From Chloroflexota bacterium (GTDB lineage Bacteria; Chloroflexota; Dehalococcoidia; UBA1151; TMED-70), in the NCBI GenBank assembly GCA_002711965.1, contig PASM01000020.1, positions 9,750 to 39,171 on the forward strand: a DNA stretch of 29,422 bases. Direction: 5' to 3'. Of the stretch, positions 8,287-16,604 are shown piece by piece. A program made the translations under genes and the position numbers. The number at the start of each line of letters is the position of its first letter. Position 1 is the first letter of the stretch. The notes under the pieces were generated by a model, which was not told where the DNA came from, did not search any database, and saw nothing but the letters and a program-made list of their open reading frames with translations.

Positions 8287-8799
8287 TTAAGAAGAGTAAA
8301 CGGAGATCATAGTGTCTCCATATTTTTTTTCTTGTATTTTTTTAAATATTTTATACTCATCAGTTAATTTTATTCTAGATGAATGTTCTAAAAATAACTT
8401 AGTTTTTTCATGCGTAAGTTTGTAATTTATTAGCTGATCAAAAATTTTTTCAAAAGGAATTTGATCATATGGAGGATCAATAAAAATATAATCAAAAAGC
8501 TTATCTAATTTATTTAATTGATTTTCACAATTTGCCTTTATAACAGTTGACCTTTCAGCAAAGTTTAATTTATTTAGTTTTTGTCTAATTAATCTTAGAA
8601 ACTCATGATTTATATCAACAAAATAACAATTTCCAGCACCCAGATCTAAAGATCTTATTCCAACGCTACCAGTTCCTGAATAAAGATCTAGAAAGTTTTT
8701 TTTCTCTAAATTTGAATGACCTATCATAGAAAATATAGCTCCAAGAACTTTTGATGTTGTAGGGCGTAAATTTAGATTTTTATGCTGTTGTTTTTTCAA
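8287..8799 (-). CDS. rsmD: 16S rRNA (guanine966-N2)-methyltransferase RsmD, short N terminus
   Basis: SAM-dependent methyltransferase that modifies G966 of 16S rRNA. RPTTSKVLGAIFSM at 12-25 is the family signature, FLDLYSGTGSVGI at 36-48 is the SAM site, and DPPY at 108-111 is the catalytic motif. The only usable start is the TTG at 8799, since an in-frame stop lies three codons further upstream. This leaves ten residues before LRPTT, where RsmD normally has 20-35 including the RIIxGxxxGRxL strand. The reading frame overlaps the end of dus by 20 nt. Function is probably retained because the catalytic core is complete. Confidence 0.93.
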   Translation of the reverse strand: MKKQQHKNLNLRPTTSKVLGAIFSMIGHSNLEKKNFLDLYSGTGSVGIRSLDLGAGNCYFVDINHEFLRLIRQKLNKLNFAERSTVIKANCENQLNKLDKLFDYIFIDPPYDQIPFEKIFDQLINYKLTHEKTKLFLEHSSRIKLTDEYKIFKKIQEKKYGDTMISVYSS

Positions 8800-9769
8800 G
8801 GTTAGTTTCTATCATTTCAAAATTTTCTCTAAGATTTAGAATAAAAAATTCAATTATATTATCAATGTTTTCATCTGATCTAAAAATTTTTAATCTTAAT
8901 TCTTTGGAATTTTTAAACCCTTTAGAATAATAAGATAATTGTTTTTTTATTTGTAAATCTACAATTCTTTCAGAAAAAAAATCTTTCATAAGTTCAACAT
9001 GAAATGAAATATCTGAAATGATTTTATTTAATTTTTCTTTATCTGATAATTTTTGATAATTAAAGTTAAATATCCACGGATTTCCTATTGCTGCCCTTCC
9101 AATCATTACTGAATCACATTTGGTAAATTGAATCATATCATCAGCATCCTTAAATGACTTTATATCCCCATTCCCAGTAACTGGAATTTTTACACCATCA
9201 ACTATTTTTTTTATAATTTCCCATTTTGATAGTCCTGCATATCTTTGATTTCTTGTCCTAGGGTGGATAGTTATGGAATCGATTCCTTCATCTTCTAACA
9301 TTTTTGAAAATTCTAAAGCATTTTCATTTTCGTCATTCCAACCACTTCTAATTTTTGCCGTTAGTGGAATTTTTGTTGCTTGTCTCATTGTTTTGACCAA
9401 TTTAGATGTCTCAGAAATATCTTTCATTAGTGCAGAACCTTTGCCCTTTTTAGTAATTTTAGGCACTGGACATCCCATGTTTATATCAATAATATCTGCA
9501 CCCATATCTTGCAAGATAACTGATGCTTCAGACATTATTTTTGGATCACATCCTAAAAGCTGCATAGCAATGGGTTTTTCTCTTTTATAAAAACTAGAAA
9601 TTTCTTTTGTTCTATTTGATTGGTTATATACTAAAGATGTCGCATCTATCTCTTCAGTTGTTACAAATCCAGCATCATTCAATAAACATATTTCTCTGTA
9701 TGGTGAATTTGTAACTCCAGCCATTGGAGCTAATCTTAATTTGTTTTTTTCTAGAAGTTTTTTAATCAT
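8780..9769 (-). CDS. dus: tRNA-dihydrouridine synthase, DusB-like
   Basis: FMN-dependent enzyme reducing uridine to dihydrouridine in tRNA, 329 aa. LAPMAGVTNSPYR is at 13-25. The catalytic Cys100 sits in DINMGCPVPK. TAKIRSGW, HPRTRNQRYAG, VTGNGDI and MIGRAAIGNPW follow in the family order. I chose the ATG at 9769, directly after the TAA of the upstream lipoprotein gene (one base between), rather than the longer frame to 9859. The longer frame would run through the neighbouring gene, and the family normally starts a few residues before LAPM. The 3' end overlaps rsmD by 20 nt. Confidence 0.94.
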   Translation of the reverse strand: MIKKLLEKNKLRLAPMAGVTNSPYREICLLNDAGFVTTEEIDATSLVYNQSNRTKEISSFYKREKPIAMQLLGCDPKIMSEASVILQDMGADIIDINMGCPVPKITKKGKGSALMKDISETSKLVKTMRQATKIPLTAKIRSGWNDENENALEFSKMLEDEGIDSITIHPRTRNQRYAGLSKWEIIKKIVDGVKIPVTGNGDIKSFKDADDMIQFTKCDSVMIGRAAIGNPWIFNFNYQKLSDKEKLNKIISDISFHVELMKDFFSERIVDLQIKKQLSYYSKGFKNSKELRLKIFRSDENIDNIIEFFILNLRENFEMIETNLEKTTA

Positions 9770-9770
9770 A

Positions 9771-10352
9771 TTAATAATTATCAAATAATATATTTGATAA
9801 TTTCTCCCCTTCAGCTGCGTATCCAACTGATCTATGAATTTCATTTCCATTTTTATCAAAAATTATATAAGTAGGAGTACTTACTATTTCATAAAACATT
9901 AATGCGTCAGTTACATCCTCTAAATATCTATTTGAAACATCTACTATCAAAAAATTTACATTTTCAGAATGCTCTTCTTTTAAATTTTTCAGGGCAACTT
10001 CTCCCATTTTGCAGTAAACACAACTTTCACTCCAACCTTCTAAGAAAGTAGGCTTCCCAGAATCGATAATATTTTGAATTTTGGATAAATCTGTGACTAT
10101 ACCCATTTTTCTATATTGAGATTCTCGCATTAATTCAAATGTTTCAAATATACCTAGATTAAATCTAAGATCCTCATAATATTCAAAATCATCATTGTTT
10201 TTCCACAATGAATAATCATTTTTGAAAGTTCTTACAAGCTCACTATTCGACTTTTCAAATTGCTGGATTTTAAATGTGCTTTCAGCAACTTGATTAGTTG
10301 AATTACAAGAAATCAAAAATAAACAATAAATAATTATTAAAAAAAATTTCAT
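9771..10352 (-). CDS. Thioredoxin-fold lipoprotein
   Basis: A 193-aa predicted lipoprotein with a hydrophobic signal and the lipobox LISC, giving Cys16 as the lipid-anchored residue. The second half is a thioredoxin fold: KPTFLEGWSESCVYCKMG with the redox pair Cys111-Val-Tyr-Cys114, and STPTYIIFD with the cis-proline Pro160. The mature protein should face outward from the cytoplasmic membrane and could reduce, oxidise or isomerise disulfides or serve cytochrome maturation. The partner is unknown. It begins 7 nt after the MFS gene and ends 1 nt before dus, so it belongs to this operon. Confidence 0.87.
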   Translation of the reverse strand: MKFFLIIIYCLFLISCNSTNQVAESTFKIQQFEKSNSELVRTFKNDYSLWKNNDDFEYYEDLRFNLGIFETFELMRESQYRKMGIVTDLSKIQNIIDSGKPTFLEGWSESCVYCKMGEVALKNLKEEHSENVNFLIVDVSNRYLEDVTDALMFYEIVSTPTYIIFDKNGNEIHRSVGYAAEGEKLSNILFDNY

Positions 10353-10359
10353 AAATTAA

Positions 10360-11784
10360 TTATATTTGTTTTGAACGAGCAAGAAAAATATTTGGGATAA
10401 GAGATATAAGCAAAAAGAATACTGAAGAGAAATAAATAAATTTCCAAGCATTAAGAAATACATTCATTGAATCTTTATCTAAAGAATTTAATCCTGCAAT
10501 ATCACCATTATAATTAGCTCCTATGATTAAAAATGCTGTCAAAATCAATGTCGATAATGTTTGACCAAATGTATTTCCCATATTTCTAATAAAACTTATT
10601 ATTGACGAAACAAATCCAGTTAAACCTTTATCTAATGAACTATATGTCAACGCCATATTTGGAGATCCCCAAAATCCCATTCCTAACCCACTTATCAAAA
10701 GAATTACAGTTATAAATGATTTTGAGGTAGTTGTATTAAATTGAGATATAAATATATAAGAAAAAATCATTAATGAAAGACCAAAAATAATAAATTTCAT
10801 TCTTCCAAATTTATCTGAGAGCCTACCTCCTAAACTTGCTGCAAAAGCCATGCCTAACGATTGAAAAATCAACATCAAACCAACTCTTGATTCATTAATA
10901 TTTAGCAACCCTGTCAAAAAAATTGGCATCATTATCATATTTGCAGACATAGCTAAAAAAGCAAAAAATCTAGTATTTACAGCAATGCTGAAATCTTTAA
11001 TTTTAAATAAATTAAAGTTTAAAATTGGATTACTCGATCTAATTTCTGTATAAATGAAAAGTAAAGCAAAAGGAAAAGATAAGAGAACAAATAAAAGTGC
11101 ATAATTAGAAAAAATATCCTCGAATGTTAAATTTTTCATTCCTAAAATAATAAAAATTATGAATCCTATGCCAAAAATAGTTCCTTTGTAATCAAATTTT
11201 TGATTCTTTTTTATACTAGTTTTTAAATTATCTTTTCGTAATAAAAAATAACCCAATATAAAAGCTAGAATCATTGGGAAAAGTAAAGATAAGTAAACAA
11301 GTTGCCATCCTAAGTTATATACAATAACTCCTCCAATTACGGGACCTACAGTTTGGCCTAATCCTACAGTTGTACTCATAAGTCCTAATGATTTTCCTCT
11401 TTCATTTTCAGGAAATAAATTAGTTACAATTGCTCCTCCCACAGCTTGTCCCATTCCAGAACCTATAGCCATAATTATTCTTGAAAAAATCAAAATAAAG
11501 AAATTTGGAGAAAAAAAACCTATTGTTGTTCCTAAAATAAAAAAAGCTAAACCAAACATATGAACTTTTTTATGACCAAATCTATCGGCAATAGATCCTG
11601 CAGGAAGCAATATTGCCGTAACTGTAAGAAGATGAATAATAACCAACCACGATACTTGATGAATTGAGGTCTCAAAGTATACTGAAATTTCTTTTAGGGA
11701 TATTAGAATTGCTCCCATGCTCGATACGTTAACAAAAAGAGCTATTGCAACGGCAAAAAAAGCAAACCACTTATAATTATTCAT
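10360..11784 (-). CDS. MFS transporter, DHA2 (14-TM) drug-exporter type
   Basis: Polytopic major facilitator of 474 aa with about 14 hydrophobic segments, as in EmrB/QacA proton-coupled exporters. Motif A appears as GSIADRFGHKKVHMFGL after the second helix. FSRIIMAIGSGMGQAVGGAIVTNLFPENERGK and the antiporter motif C, GLGQTVGPVIGG, follow. A second motif A-like stretch, GGRLSDKFGRMKF, opens the second half. Substrates are likely small amphipathic compounds, but specificity cannot be read from the sequence. No Shine-Dalgarno is visible at the ATG. It precedes the thioredoxin-like lipoprotein gene by 7 nt. Confidence 0.9.
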   Translation of the reverse strand: MNNYKWFAFFAVAIALFVNVSSMGAILISLKEISVYFETSIHQVSWLVIIHLLTVTAILLPAGSIADRFGHKKVHMFGLAFFILGTTIGFFSPNFFILIFSRIIMAIGSGMGQAVGGAIVTNLFPENERGKSLGLMSTTVGLGQTVGPVIGGVIVYNLGWQLVYLSLLFPMILAFILGYFLLRKDNLKTSIKKNQKFDYKGTIFGIGFIIFIILGMKNLTFEDIFSNYALLFVLLSFPFALLFIYTEIRSSNPILNFNLFKIKDFSIAVNTRFFAFLAMSANMIMMPIFLTGLLNINESRVGLMLIFQSLGMAFAASLGGRLSDKFGRMKFIIFGLSLMIFSYIFISQFNTTTSKSFITVILLISGLGMGFWGSPNMALTYSSLDKGLTGFVSSIISFIRNMGNTFGQTLSTLILTAFLIIGANYNGDIAGLNSLDKDSMNVFLNAWKFIYFSSVFFLLISLIPNIFLARSKQI

Positions 11785-11828
11785 ATAAGAAAGTATGATA
11801 GCACAGCAAAATCATTGTTGATCATGAA

Positions 11829-12266
11829 TTATTTTTCTAATTTTTTAAACATTTCTATATGTTTTATACCCGCTTCAAGAAATATATTCCCTCTTTCTTT
11901 ATAGTCATGATTTTTATAAAATTTCATAACATATTCCTGTGCATGTAGAGAGATTTCATTTATATTTTTTTCAACTGCTTTTTTTTCAAGAAATAGCAAA
12001 ACTTTACTTCCAACTCCAGTCCTTCTAAACTGAGATAAAACAGCCATTCTACCAATTTTAGCGAAGCTTTTGTTAGAAAGAATAAGTCTTCCTGTCGCAA
12101 CAGGTTTGTTATCAACTAAGGCTAATGCATGTATTGATATATCATCATATGGATCTAACTCTTCTTCAACTGGAACGCCTTGCTCTTCTACGAAAACTTT
12201 TTTACGAATATCAAAGCAGTGGCTAATTTTATTTGATTCTTTTGCATCAATTATTTCAATTTTCAT
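11829..12266 (-). CDS. GNAT acetyltransferase, ElaA/YjcF-like
   Basis: A 145-aa single-domain GNAT acetyltransferase. The early FDIRKKVFVEEQGVPVEEELDPYD is typical of the ElaA/YjcF group. The acetyl-CoA pyrophosphate loop is RRTGVG at 81-86, and HAQEYVMKFYKNHDYKERG is the usual late beta5-alpha4 segment. The acceptor is unknown. It lies 44 nt upstream of the MFS exporter on the same strand and may be the first gene of the long minus-strand run reaching coaD. Confidence 0.88.
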   Translation of the reverse strand: MKIEIIDAKESNKISHCFDIRKKVFVEEQGVPVEEELDPYDDISIHALALVDNKPVATGRLILSNKSFAKIGRMAVLSQFRRTGVGSKVLLFLEKKAVEKNINEISLHAQEYVMKFYKNHDYKERGNIFLEAGIKHIEMFKKLEK

Positions 12267-12321
12267 TAATTATAAATATGCTGTGTTTATTAGAAATATA
12301 TATTTTACGTTTATATAAATC

Positions 12322-12327
12322 TATAAT
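12322..12327 (+). promoter_or_regulatory. -10 box (TATAAT) upstream of the enolase-superfamily pair
   Basis: A perfect TATAAT lies 38 nt before the ATG at 12366, in the 99-nt gap between divergent genes. No convincing -35 hexamer sits at normal spacing, so only the -10 element is claimed. A start about 7 nt downstream would leave a leader of around 30 nt containing AGGGA just before the ATG. Confidence 0.45.
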
Positions 12328-12365
12328 AAGATAACTAAAAATATAGGAATGAAGTATAGGGACTT

Positions 12366-13466
12366 ATGAAAATTACAAATGTAAAAGTAGAGTTATTCGA
12401 TTGGAAAACAGAACCTTGGAAAACAAATGATCATACACAATTTGGAAATACTGTACAACTAGGAGTAGTAACAGTAGAAACAGATGAAGGAATTTCTGGA
12501 AATTCTTTTTTGGGATCATCAAGAGTTGGTGCAGATCACCATGCTCCTGGATTAATAGAGTTTATTAAACCTATTATTATGGGTAGAAACCCACAGGATA
12601 TAGGAGCAATTTGGTCTGATCTATGGAAAATGAATAGATCTGTTTCAACTTATGTTATTGGAGCAATAGATATTTGTTTATGGGATATAAATGGAAAAAT
12701 TGCAAATCAACCCATACACAGATTAATAGGTACATGTAAGGAAACAGTTCCTGTATACTCATCTACTGCATTTCATGAAACAAAAGAACAATACGCAGAA
12801 GAAGCTTTGATTTTCAAAAATAAAGGTTGGACTGCACATAAAATTCATCCTCACGGAAACCCCAGTTATGATATTGAAATTTGTAAAGCTGTAAGAGAAG
12901 CAGTCGGAGATGATATGAAACTAATGCTAGACTCAATGTGGGCTTATCAATACGAAGATGCAATAAGAGTTGGAAGAGCAATAGAAGATTTAAATTTTTA
13001 CTGGTACGAAGACCCTTTAGTTGAAGAGGACATTTATAATTATAAAAAATTACACCAAAAATTGGATATTCCAATTATGTCAACAGAATATGCTCCCGGC
13101 AGATTTTATGGAATGGCTGAATGGATCACTGAATATGCTACAGACTTCTTAAGAGGCGATGTTGCAGTTACTGGAGGAATAACTCCAATGATCAAATTAG
13201 CAAACTTAGCAGAAGGATTTAATATGAAATGTGAAATCCATCATGGAGGGAATTCATTAAATAATGTTGCTAATTTACATGTAACAATGGCCGTACCTAA
13301 TTGTGAATTTTTTGAGTTTTTCCCTTGTACGGGAGCTAATATGTTTGGATTAGTAGAGGATATTAATTTTGATAATGGTTTCGTTACAGCTCCTACAAAA
13401 CCTGGATTAGGGTATGAAATAGATTGGGATCTATTGAAAAAAGGGCATACTGCTACTCTTGAATAA
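12366..13466 (+). CDS. Enolase-superfamily enzyme, mandelate racemase/muconate lactonizing type (copy 1)
   Basis: Mg2+-dependent enolase-superfamily enzyme of 366 aa: an N-terminal capping domain and a modified TIM barrel that abstracts a proton alpha to a carboxylate. Likely metal ligands are Asp189 (LMLDSM), Glu215 (YWYEDPL) and Glu241 (STEY). The second-strand catalytic motif is K159-I-H161 rather than the usual KxK. The opposite-face acid/base pair would be Asp265 (RGDVA) and His292 or His293 (EIHHGG), and Glu317 closes the barrel. This pattern fits the mandelate racemase subgroup, probably an acid-sugar dehydratase or racemase. The substrate is not assignable. The paralogue starts 2 nt after its stop. 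Confidence 0.9.
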   Translation: MKITNVKVELFDWKTEPWKTNDHTQFGNTVQLGVVTVETDEGISGNSFLGSSRVGADHHAPGLIEFIKPIIMGRNPQDIGAIWSDLWKMNRSVSTYVIGAIDICLWDINGKIANQPIHRLIGTCKETVPVYSSTAFHETKEQYAEEALIFKNKGWTAHKIHPHGNPSYDIEICKAVREAVGDDMKLMLDSMWAYQYEDAIRVGRAIEDLNFYWYEDPLVEEDIYNYKKLHQKLDIPIMSTEYAPGRFYGMAEWITEYATDFLRGDVAVTGGITPMIKLANLAEGFNMKCEIHHGGNSLNNVANLHVTMAVPNCEFFEFFPCTGANMFGLVEDINFDNGFVTAPTKPGLGYEIDWDLLKKGHTATLE

Positions 13467-13468
13467 GC

Positions 13469-14572
13469 ATGAAAATTAAAAATATAAAGTTAGATGTTTT
13501 TGAATGGAAAGGAACTCCATGGAAAACAAATTATCGAAATATTTTTGGACAAAATGTAAACCTAAGTGTGTTGAGCATAGAAACTGATGAAGGAATAACA
13601 GGAAATTCTTTTTTAGGCTCTTCAAAAGTAGGCTCCGAACATCACAATAAGAACATAATAAATTTTGCTAAGACTTTTTTAATAGGAGAAAATCCTCAAA
13701 ATATAGGGAAGATTTGGAATCATTTATGGAAAATGAACAGATCTCTATCATTAAATTCCATAGCCTCAATAGACATAGCATTATGGGATATTAATGGAAA
13801 AATTACAAATCAACCCATTCACAAGCTATTGGGAAGCTACAAAGAAAAAGTCCCTGTTTATAGCAGTACACCATTTCATAAAAATATAAAAGATTACGTC
13901 GATGAAGCTAGGTTTTTTAAAAATAAAGGATGGACTGCGCACAAAATACATCCTCACGGGAATCCTTATAAGGATGTAGAAATTTGCATTGCTGTAAGAG
14001 AAGAAGTTGGAGAAGATATGAATCTAATGCTTGATTCAATGTGTGCTTATGATTATGAAAATGCATTAATGGTAGGTAAAGCCATCCAGAAATTAAATTT
14101 TTACTGGTATGAAGATCCTTTAGTTGAGGAAGATATTTACAATTATAAAAAATTGAATGAAAAATTAGATATACCTATAGTTTCAACAGAATTTATCCCA
14201 GGCAGGCTATATTCAATTCCTGAATGGATCCGTGAAAAATCTACAAATATCGTGAGAGGAGATGTAGTGGCTATGGGAGGAATCACTCCTCTTATTAAAC
14301 TTACCAATATTGCTGAATCCTTTAAATTAAAATGTGAAATTCATTCAGGTTCTAGTAATTCTATGGATAATGTTGCTAACCTACATGTAATTATGGCTTC
14401 TCCAAATTGTGAATTTTATGAATTTTTCCCTTCTACAGGAGAAAACAGATTTGGGCTAATAAATGAAATTGAGTTTAAAAATGGGTATGTTCATGCTCCC
14501 AAAAAACCTGGTCTGGGCTATGAAATTAATTGGGAAGAATTAAAAAAAACATACATTGGAACTATTGAGTAA
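13469..14572 (+). CDS. Enolase-superfamily enzyme, tandem paralogue (copy 2)
   Basis: A 367-aa paralogue of the preceding gene, about 60% identical over the first 50 residues by eye and colinear throughout apart from a one-residue insertion near 297. Metal ligands Asp189, Glu215 and Glu241, the K159-x-H161 pair, Asp265 and His292 are all kept. Pocket residues differ: His293 is Ser, Trp192 is Cys, and the loop EIHHGGNSLNN becomes EIHSGSSNSMDN. Conserved catalysis with a changed pocket suggests divergence in substrate rather than decay. The ATG lies 2 nt after the copy 1 stop, so they share one transcript. Confidence 0.9.
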   Translation: MKIKNIKLDVFEWKGTPWKTNYRNIFGQNVNLSVLSIETDEGITGNSFLGSSKVGSEHHNKNIINFAKTFLIGENPQNIGKIWNHLWKMNRSLSLNSIASIDIALWDINGKITNQPIHKLLGSYKEKVPVYSSTPFHKNIKDYVDEARFFKNKGWTAHKIHPHGNPYKDVEICIAVREEVGEDMNLMLDSMCAYDYENALMVGKAIQKLNFYWYEDPLVEEDIYNYKKLNEKLDIPIVSTEFIPGRLYSIPEWIREKSTNIVRGDVVAMGGITPLIKLTNIAESFKLKCEIHSGSSNSMDNVANLHVIMASPNCEFYEFFPSTGENRFGLINEIEFKNGYVHAPKKPGLGYEINWEELKKTYIGTIE

Positions 14573-14623
14573 AAGGATTTAAAGGGAATATAATTGAATA
14601 AACAATTATTTTAGGAGCTCATT

Positions 14624-15472
14624 TTGGTAAATGGTGGATTTTTTGGAAATATTTCAAATACAATTCAACTAATGAAATCATGTGTAAAGGTACTAAAAAA
14701 AGATAAAGAACTTATCTTATTTCCTATTATGGCTGCAATTTTTGTTATTGTTTTATTAGGATTAATTTACTCAACAGGATCCATAGATTTATCTGCTGCT
14801 AATGAAGAAGAAATGTCAATCTTGCCCGTTGCAATATTGATTTTTGGTGCAAATTTTATAATTGTATTTTTCAACTCAGCCTTGATATCTGCTGCTTTAG
14901 AAAGATTAAGAGGTGGAGATCCAAATATTTCATCAGGTCTAAGCCATGCTTTCAAACATATTCATCATATTTTCTTTTGGTCTATTATTGTCACAATAAT
15001 GGGTCTGATTTTTGCCGCAATAAAAGCCAATGGGAGGCAAAGAGGTGGTTTTGGCGGAATGATGACTCAAATTTTTGCAAGCTTTTTAGAAGCAGGTTGG
15101 GCTATGATGACTTTTTTTGTAGTACCAATAATAGTGTCAGAAAACATAAGTCCATTATCGGCAATTAAAAGATCCTCAAGTTTATTTAAACAAACATGGG
15201 GAAATCAGGTTGCAGCGAACTTTGGTTTTGGTATTTTTCAAATAATAGCCATTCTAATTAGTCTTGGCATTGGTTGGTTTTTTGGACTAATTAATGGGAC
15301 TTTAGGTATTGCAATAGGATTATTGTGCGCAACCACTTCAATATCTATAATTTATACTCTTGAAGGAATCTATAAAGCTGCTTTATATGAGCATGCTCTA
15401 GGAGAAAAACCATTGGAATTTGAAGAACAAGATCTTAGAACTGCTTATAGAGCCAGTTCTGCAATGGCTTAA
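14624..15472 (+). CDS. Multi-pass membrane protein, DUF6159-like
   Basis: A 282-aa integral membrane protein of unknown function. The N-terminal SCVKVLKKDKELILFPIMAAI, and later FFVVPIIVSENISPLSAIKRSSSLFKQTWGNQVAANFG, match what I remember of the DUF6159 family. About six hydrophobic segments are visible, then a short cytoplasmic tail ending AYRASSAMA. The start is a TTG at 14624 with a perfect AGGAG six nt upstream; no in-frame ATG is nearby, and the ATG at 14631 is out of frame. It follows the enolase pair by 51 nt and may be co-transcribed. Its stop is 2 nt from the convergent oxidoreductase gene. Confidence 0.8.
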   Translation: MVNGGFFGNISNTIQLMKSCVKVLKKDKELILFPIMAAIFVIVLLGLIYSTGSIDLSAANEEEMSILPVAILIFGANFIIVFFNSALISAALERLRGGDPNISSGLSHAFKHIHHIFFWSIIVTIMGLIFAAIKANGRQRGGFGGMMTQIFASFLEAGWAMMTFFVVPIIVSENISPLSAIKRSSSLFKQTWGNQVAANFGFGIFQIIAILISLGIGWFFGLINGTLGIAIGLLCATTSISIIYTLEGIYKAALYEHALGEKPLEFEEQDLRTAYRASSAMA

Positions 15473-15474
15473 AA

Positions 15475-16578
15475 TTAAGCAAATCTTTTATGTGAAAAAG
15501 GTTCTATAGGAATCTCAGTTTTTTTAGACATTAGATTATCTAGAATCAATTTACCCATTGCTGGACCTAAAAGAATACCTTGCCTACCAGTACCAGAAGC
15601 TAGGTATAAATTTCCAAAATCTGATTTTGATAATATTGGAGATTTGTCAATTGCTAATGGCCTGAGACAAGCTGTTTGAAGAACTAACTCTGCGTTCTCT
15701 AAAAAAGGAAAAACTCTGATTAATGATTCCATAATTGACTGAAGTCCAAAACTGGATGGGTTTTCGTCAAATCCTACATCCTCTTCAGTTGTTCCTGCCC
15801 AAATTAATCCATCTTGCTTTGTGGTCACATAGTTGGGCCCCCAATGAAACCCATTTTCAATAATTTGATCACTTTTTAATCTTAATATCTGACCTTTTAA
15901 TGGTCTTATAGGAATATCAAAACCAAAAGATTTAGCAAAATTTGAACTCCAAGGTCCAGCTGCTAGCAAAACATGTTCTCCGATAATTTCTTTATTATTT
16001 AATGTTGAAATAATAATAGAATTATCATTCTCAATTTTAATATTTTTCACTTCGGAATTAAGTATTTTTACTCCATTTTTTTCTGCCGCAATACTTAAAG
16101 CTAATGTTAATTTATAAGGTTCTTCCCCACTAGAAAGTTTTGTCACAAGTGCGGACATGACACTAGGGCCTAATCTTTTTTCTATTTTTTTCAAATCATC
16201 TTTAGAGCACCATTCATAAATATCAGAATTAGAATTTTTTTTGTAGATTGACATTAGATCTTTGTCATCTTCTTCATTCAATGCAAGTTCAAAATTTGGG
16301 TAAGTCCTGTATCCATAATCTATTCCTGAAATTTCTGGGATTTCGTTTGCAAGCGATTTATGCAAATGATAAGAATATTTGCTTATTTGATTATAAGGAT
16401 CATTATCTTCAAGGCCTACATGAGGTGTAATTCCTCCATAAGCAAATCCAGATGCATGACTTGCAATTGAATCTTTTTCTATCAACAGAACTTTTTTTCC
16501 CTCATTTGAAGCATAATATGCTGCAGAGCAACCTACTATTCCTCCTCCAATAATTACTATGTCATATGAATTGTTCAT
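15475..16578 (-). CDS. FAD-dependent oxidoreductase, DAO family
   Basis: A 367-aa flavoprotein of the D-amino acid oxidase/glycine oxidase family. The ADP-binding motif is YDIVIIGGGIVGCSAA (5-20) with the acidic residue Glu34 ending the second strand. HVLLAAGPWSS in the middle and LYLASGTGRQGILLGPAMG near the C terminus are the conserved FAD contacts. The size is close to ThiO glycine oxidase, but sarcosine oxidase-like or hydroxy-acid dehydrogenases are equally possible. It starts 26 nt after the FGGY kinase gene on the same strand, suggesting one catabolic operon. Confidence 0.88.
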   Translation of the reverse strand: MNNSYDIVIIGGGIVGCSAAYYASNEGKKVLLIEKDSIASHASGFAYGGITPHVGLEDNDPYNQISKYSYHLHKSLANEIPEISGIDYGYRTYPNFELALNEEDDKDLMSIYKKNSNSDIYEWCSKDDLKKIEKRLGPSVMSALVTKLSSGEEPYKLTLALSIAAEKNGVKILNSEVKNIKIENDNSIIISTLNNKEIIGEHVLLAAGPWSSNFAKSFGFDIPIRPLKGQILRLKSDQIIENGFHWGPNYVTTKQDGLIWAGTTEEDVGFDENPSSFGLQSIMESLIRVFPFLENAELVLQTACLRPLAIDKSPILSKSDFGNLYLASGTGRQGILLGPAMGKLILDNLMSKKTEIPIEPFSHKRFA

Positions 16579-16604
16579 TAGTTTAATGTTTGTTTAAATA
16601 TATT

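Noticed and set aside
9770..9859. N-terminal extension of the dus frame to 9859
   Set aside because: It lies inside the thioredoxin-like lipoprotein gene; the ATG at 9769 follows that gene's stop by one base and fits the family start.
14590..14609. ATAATTG/CAATTAT hairpin after the enolase pair
   Set aside because: A 7-bp stem of nearly all A/T pairs followed by only four T; too weak to call a terminator, and the next gene is on the same strand nearby.
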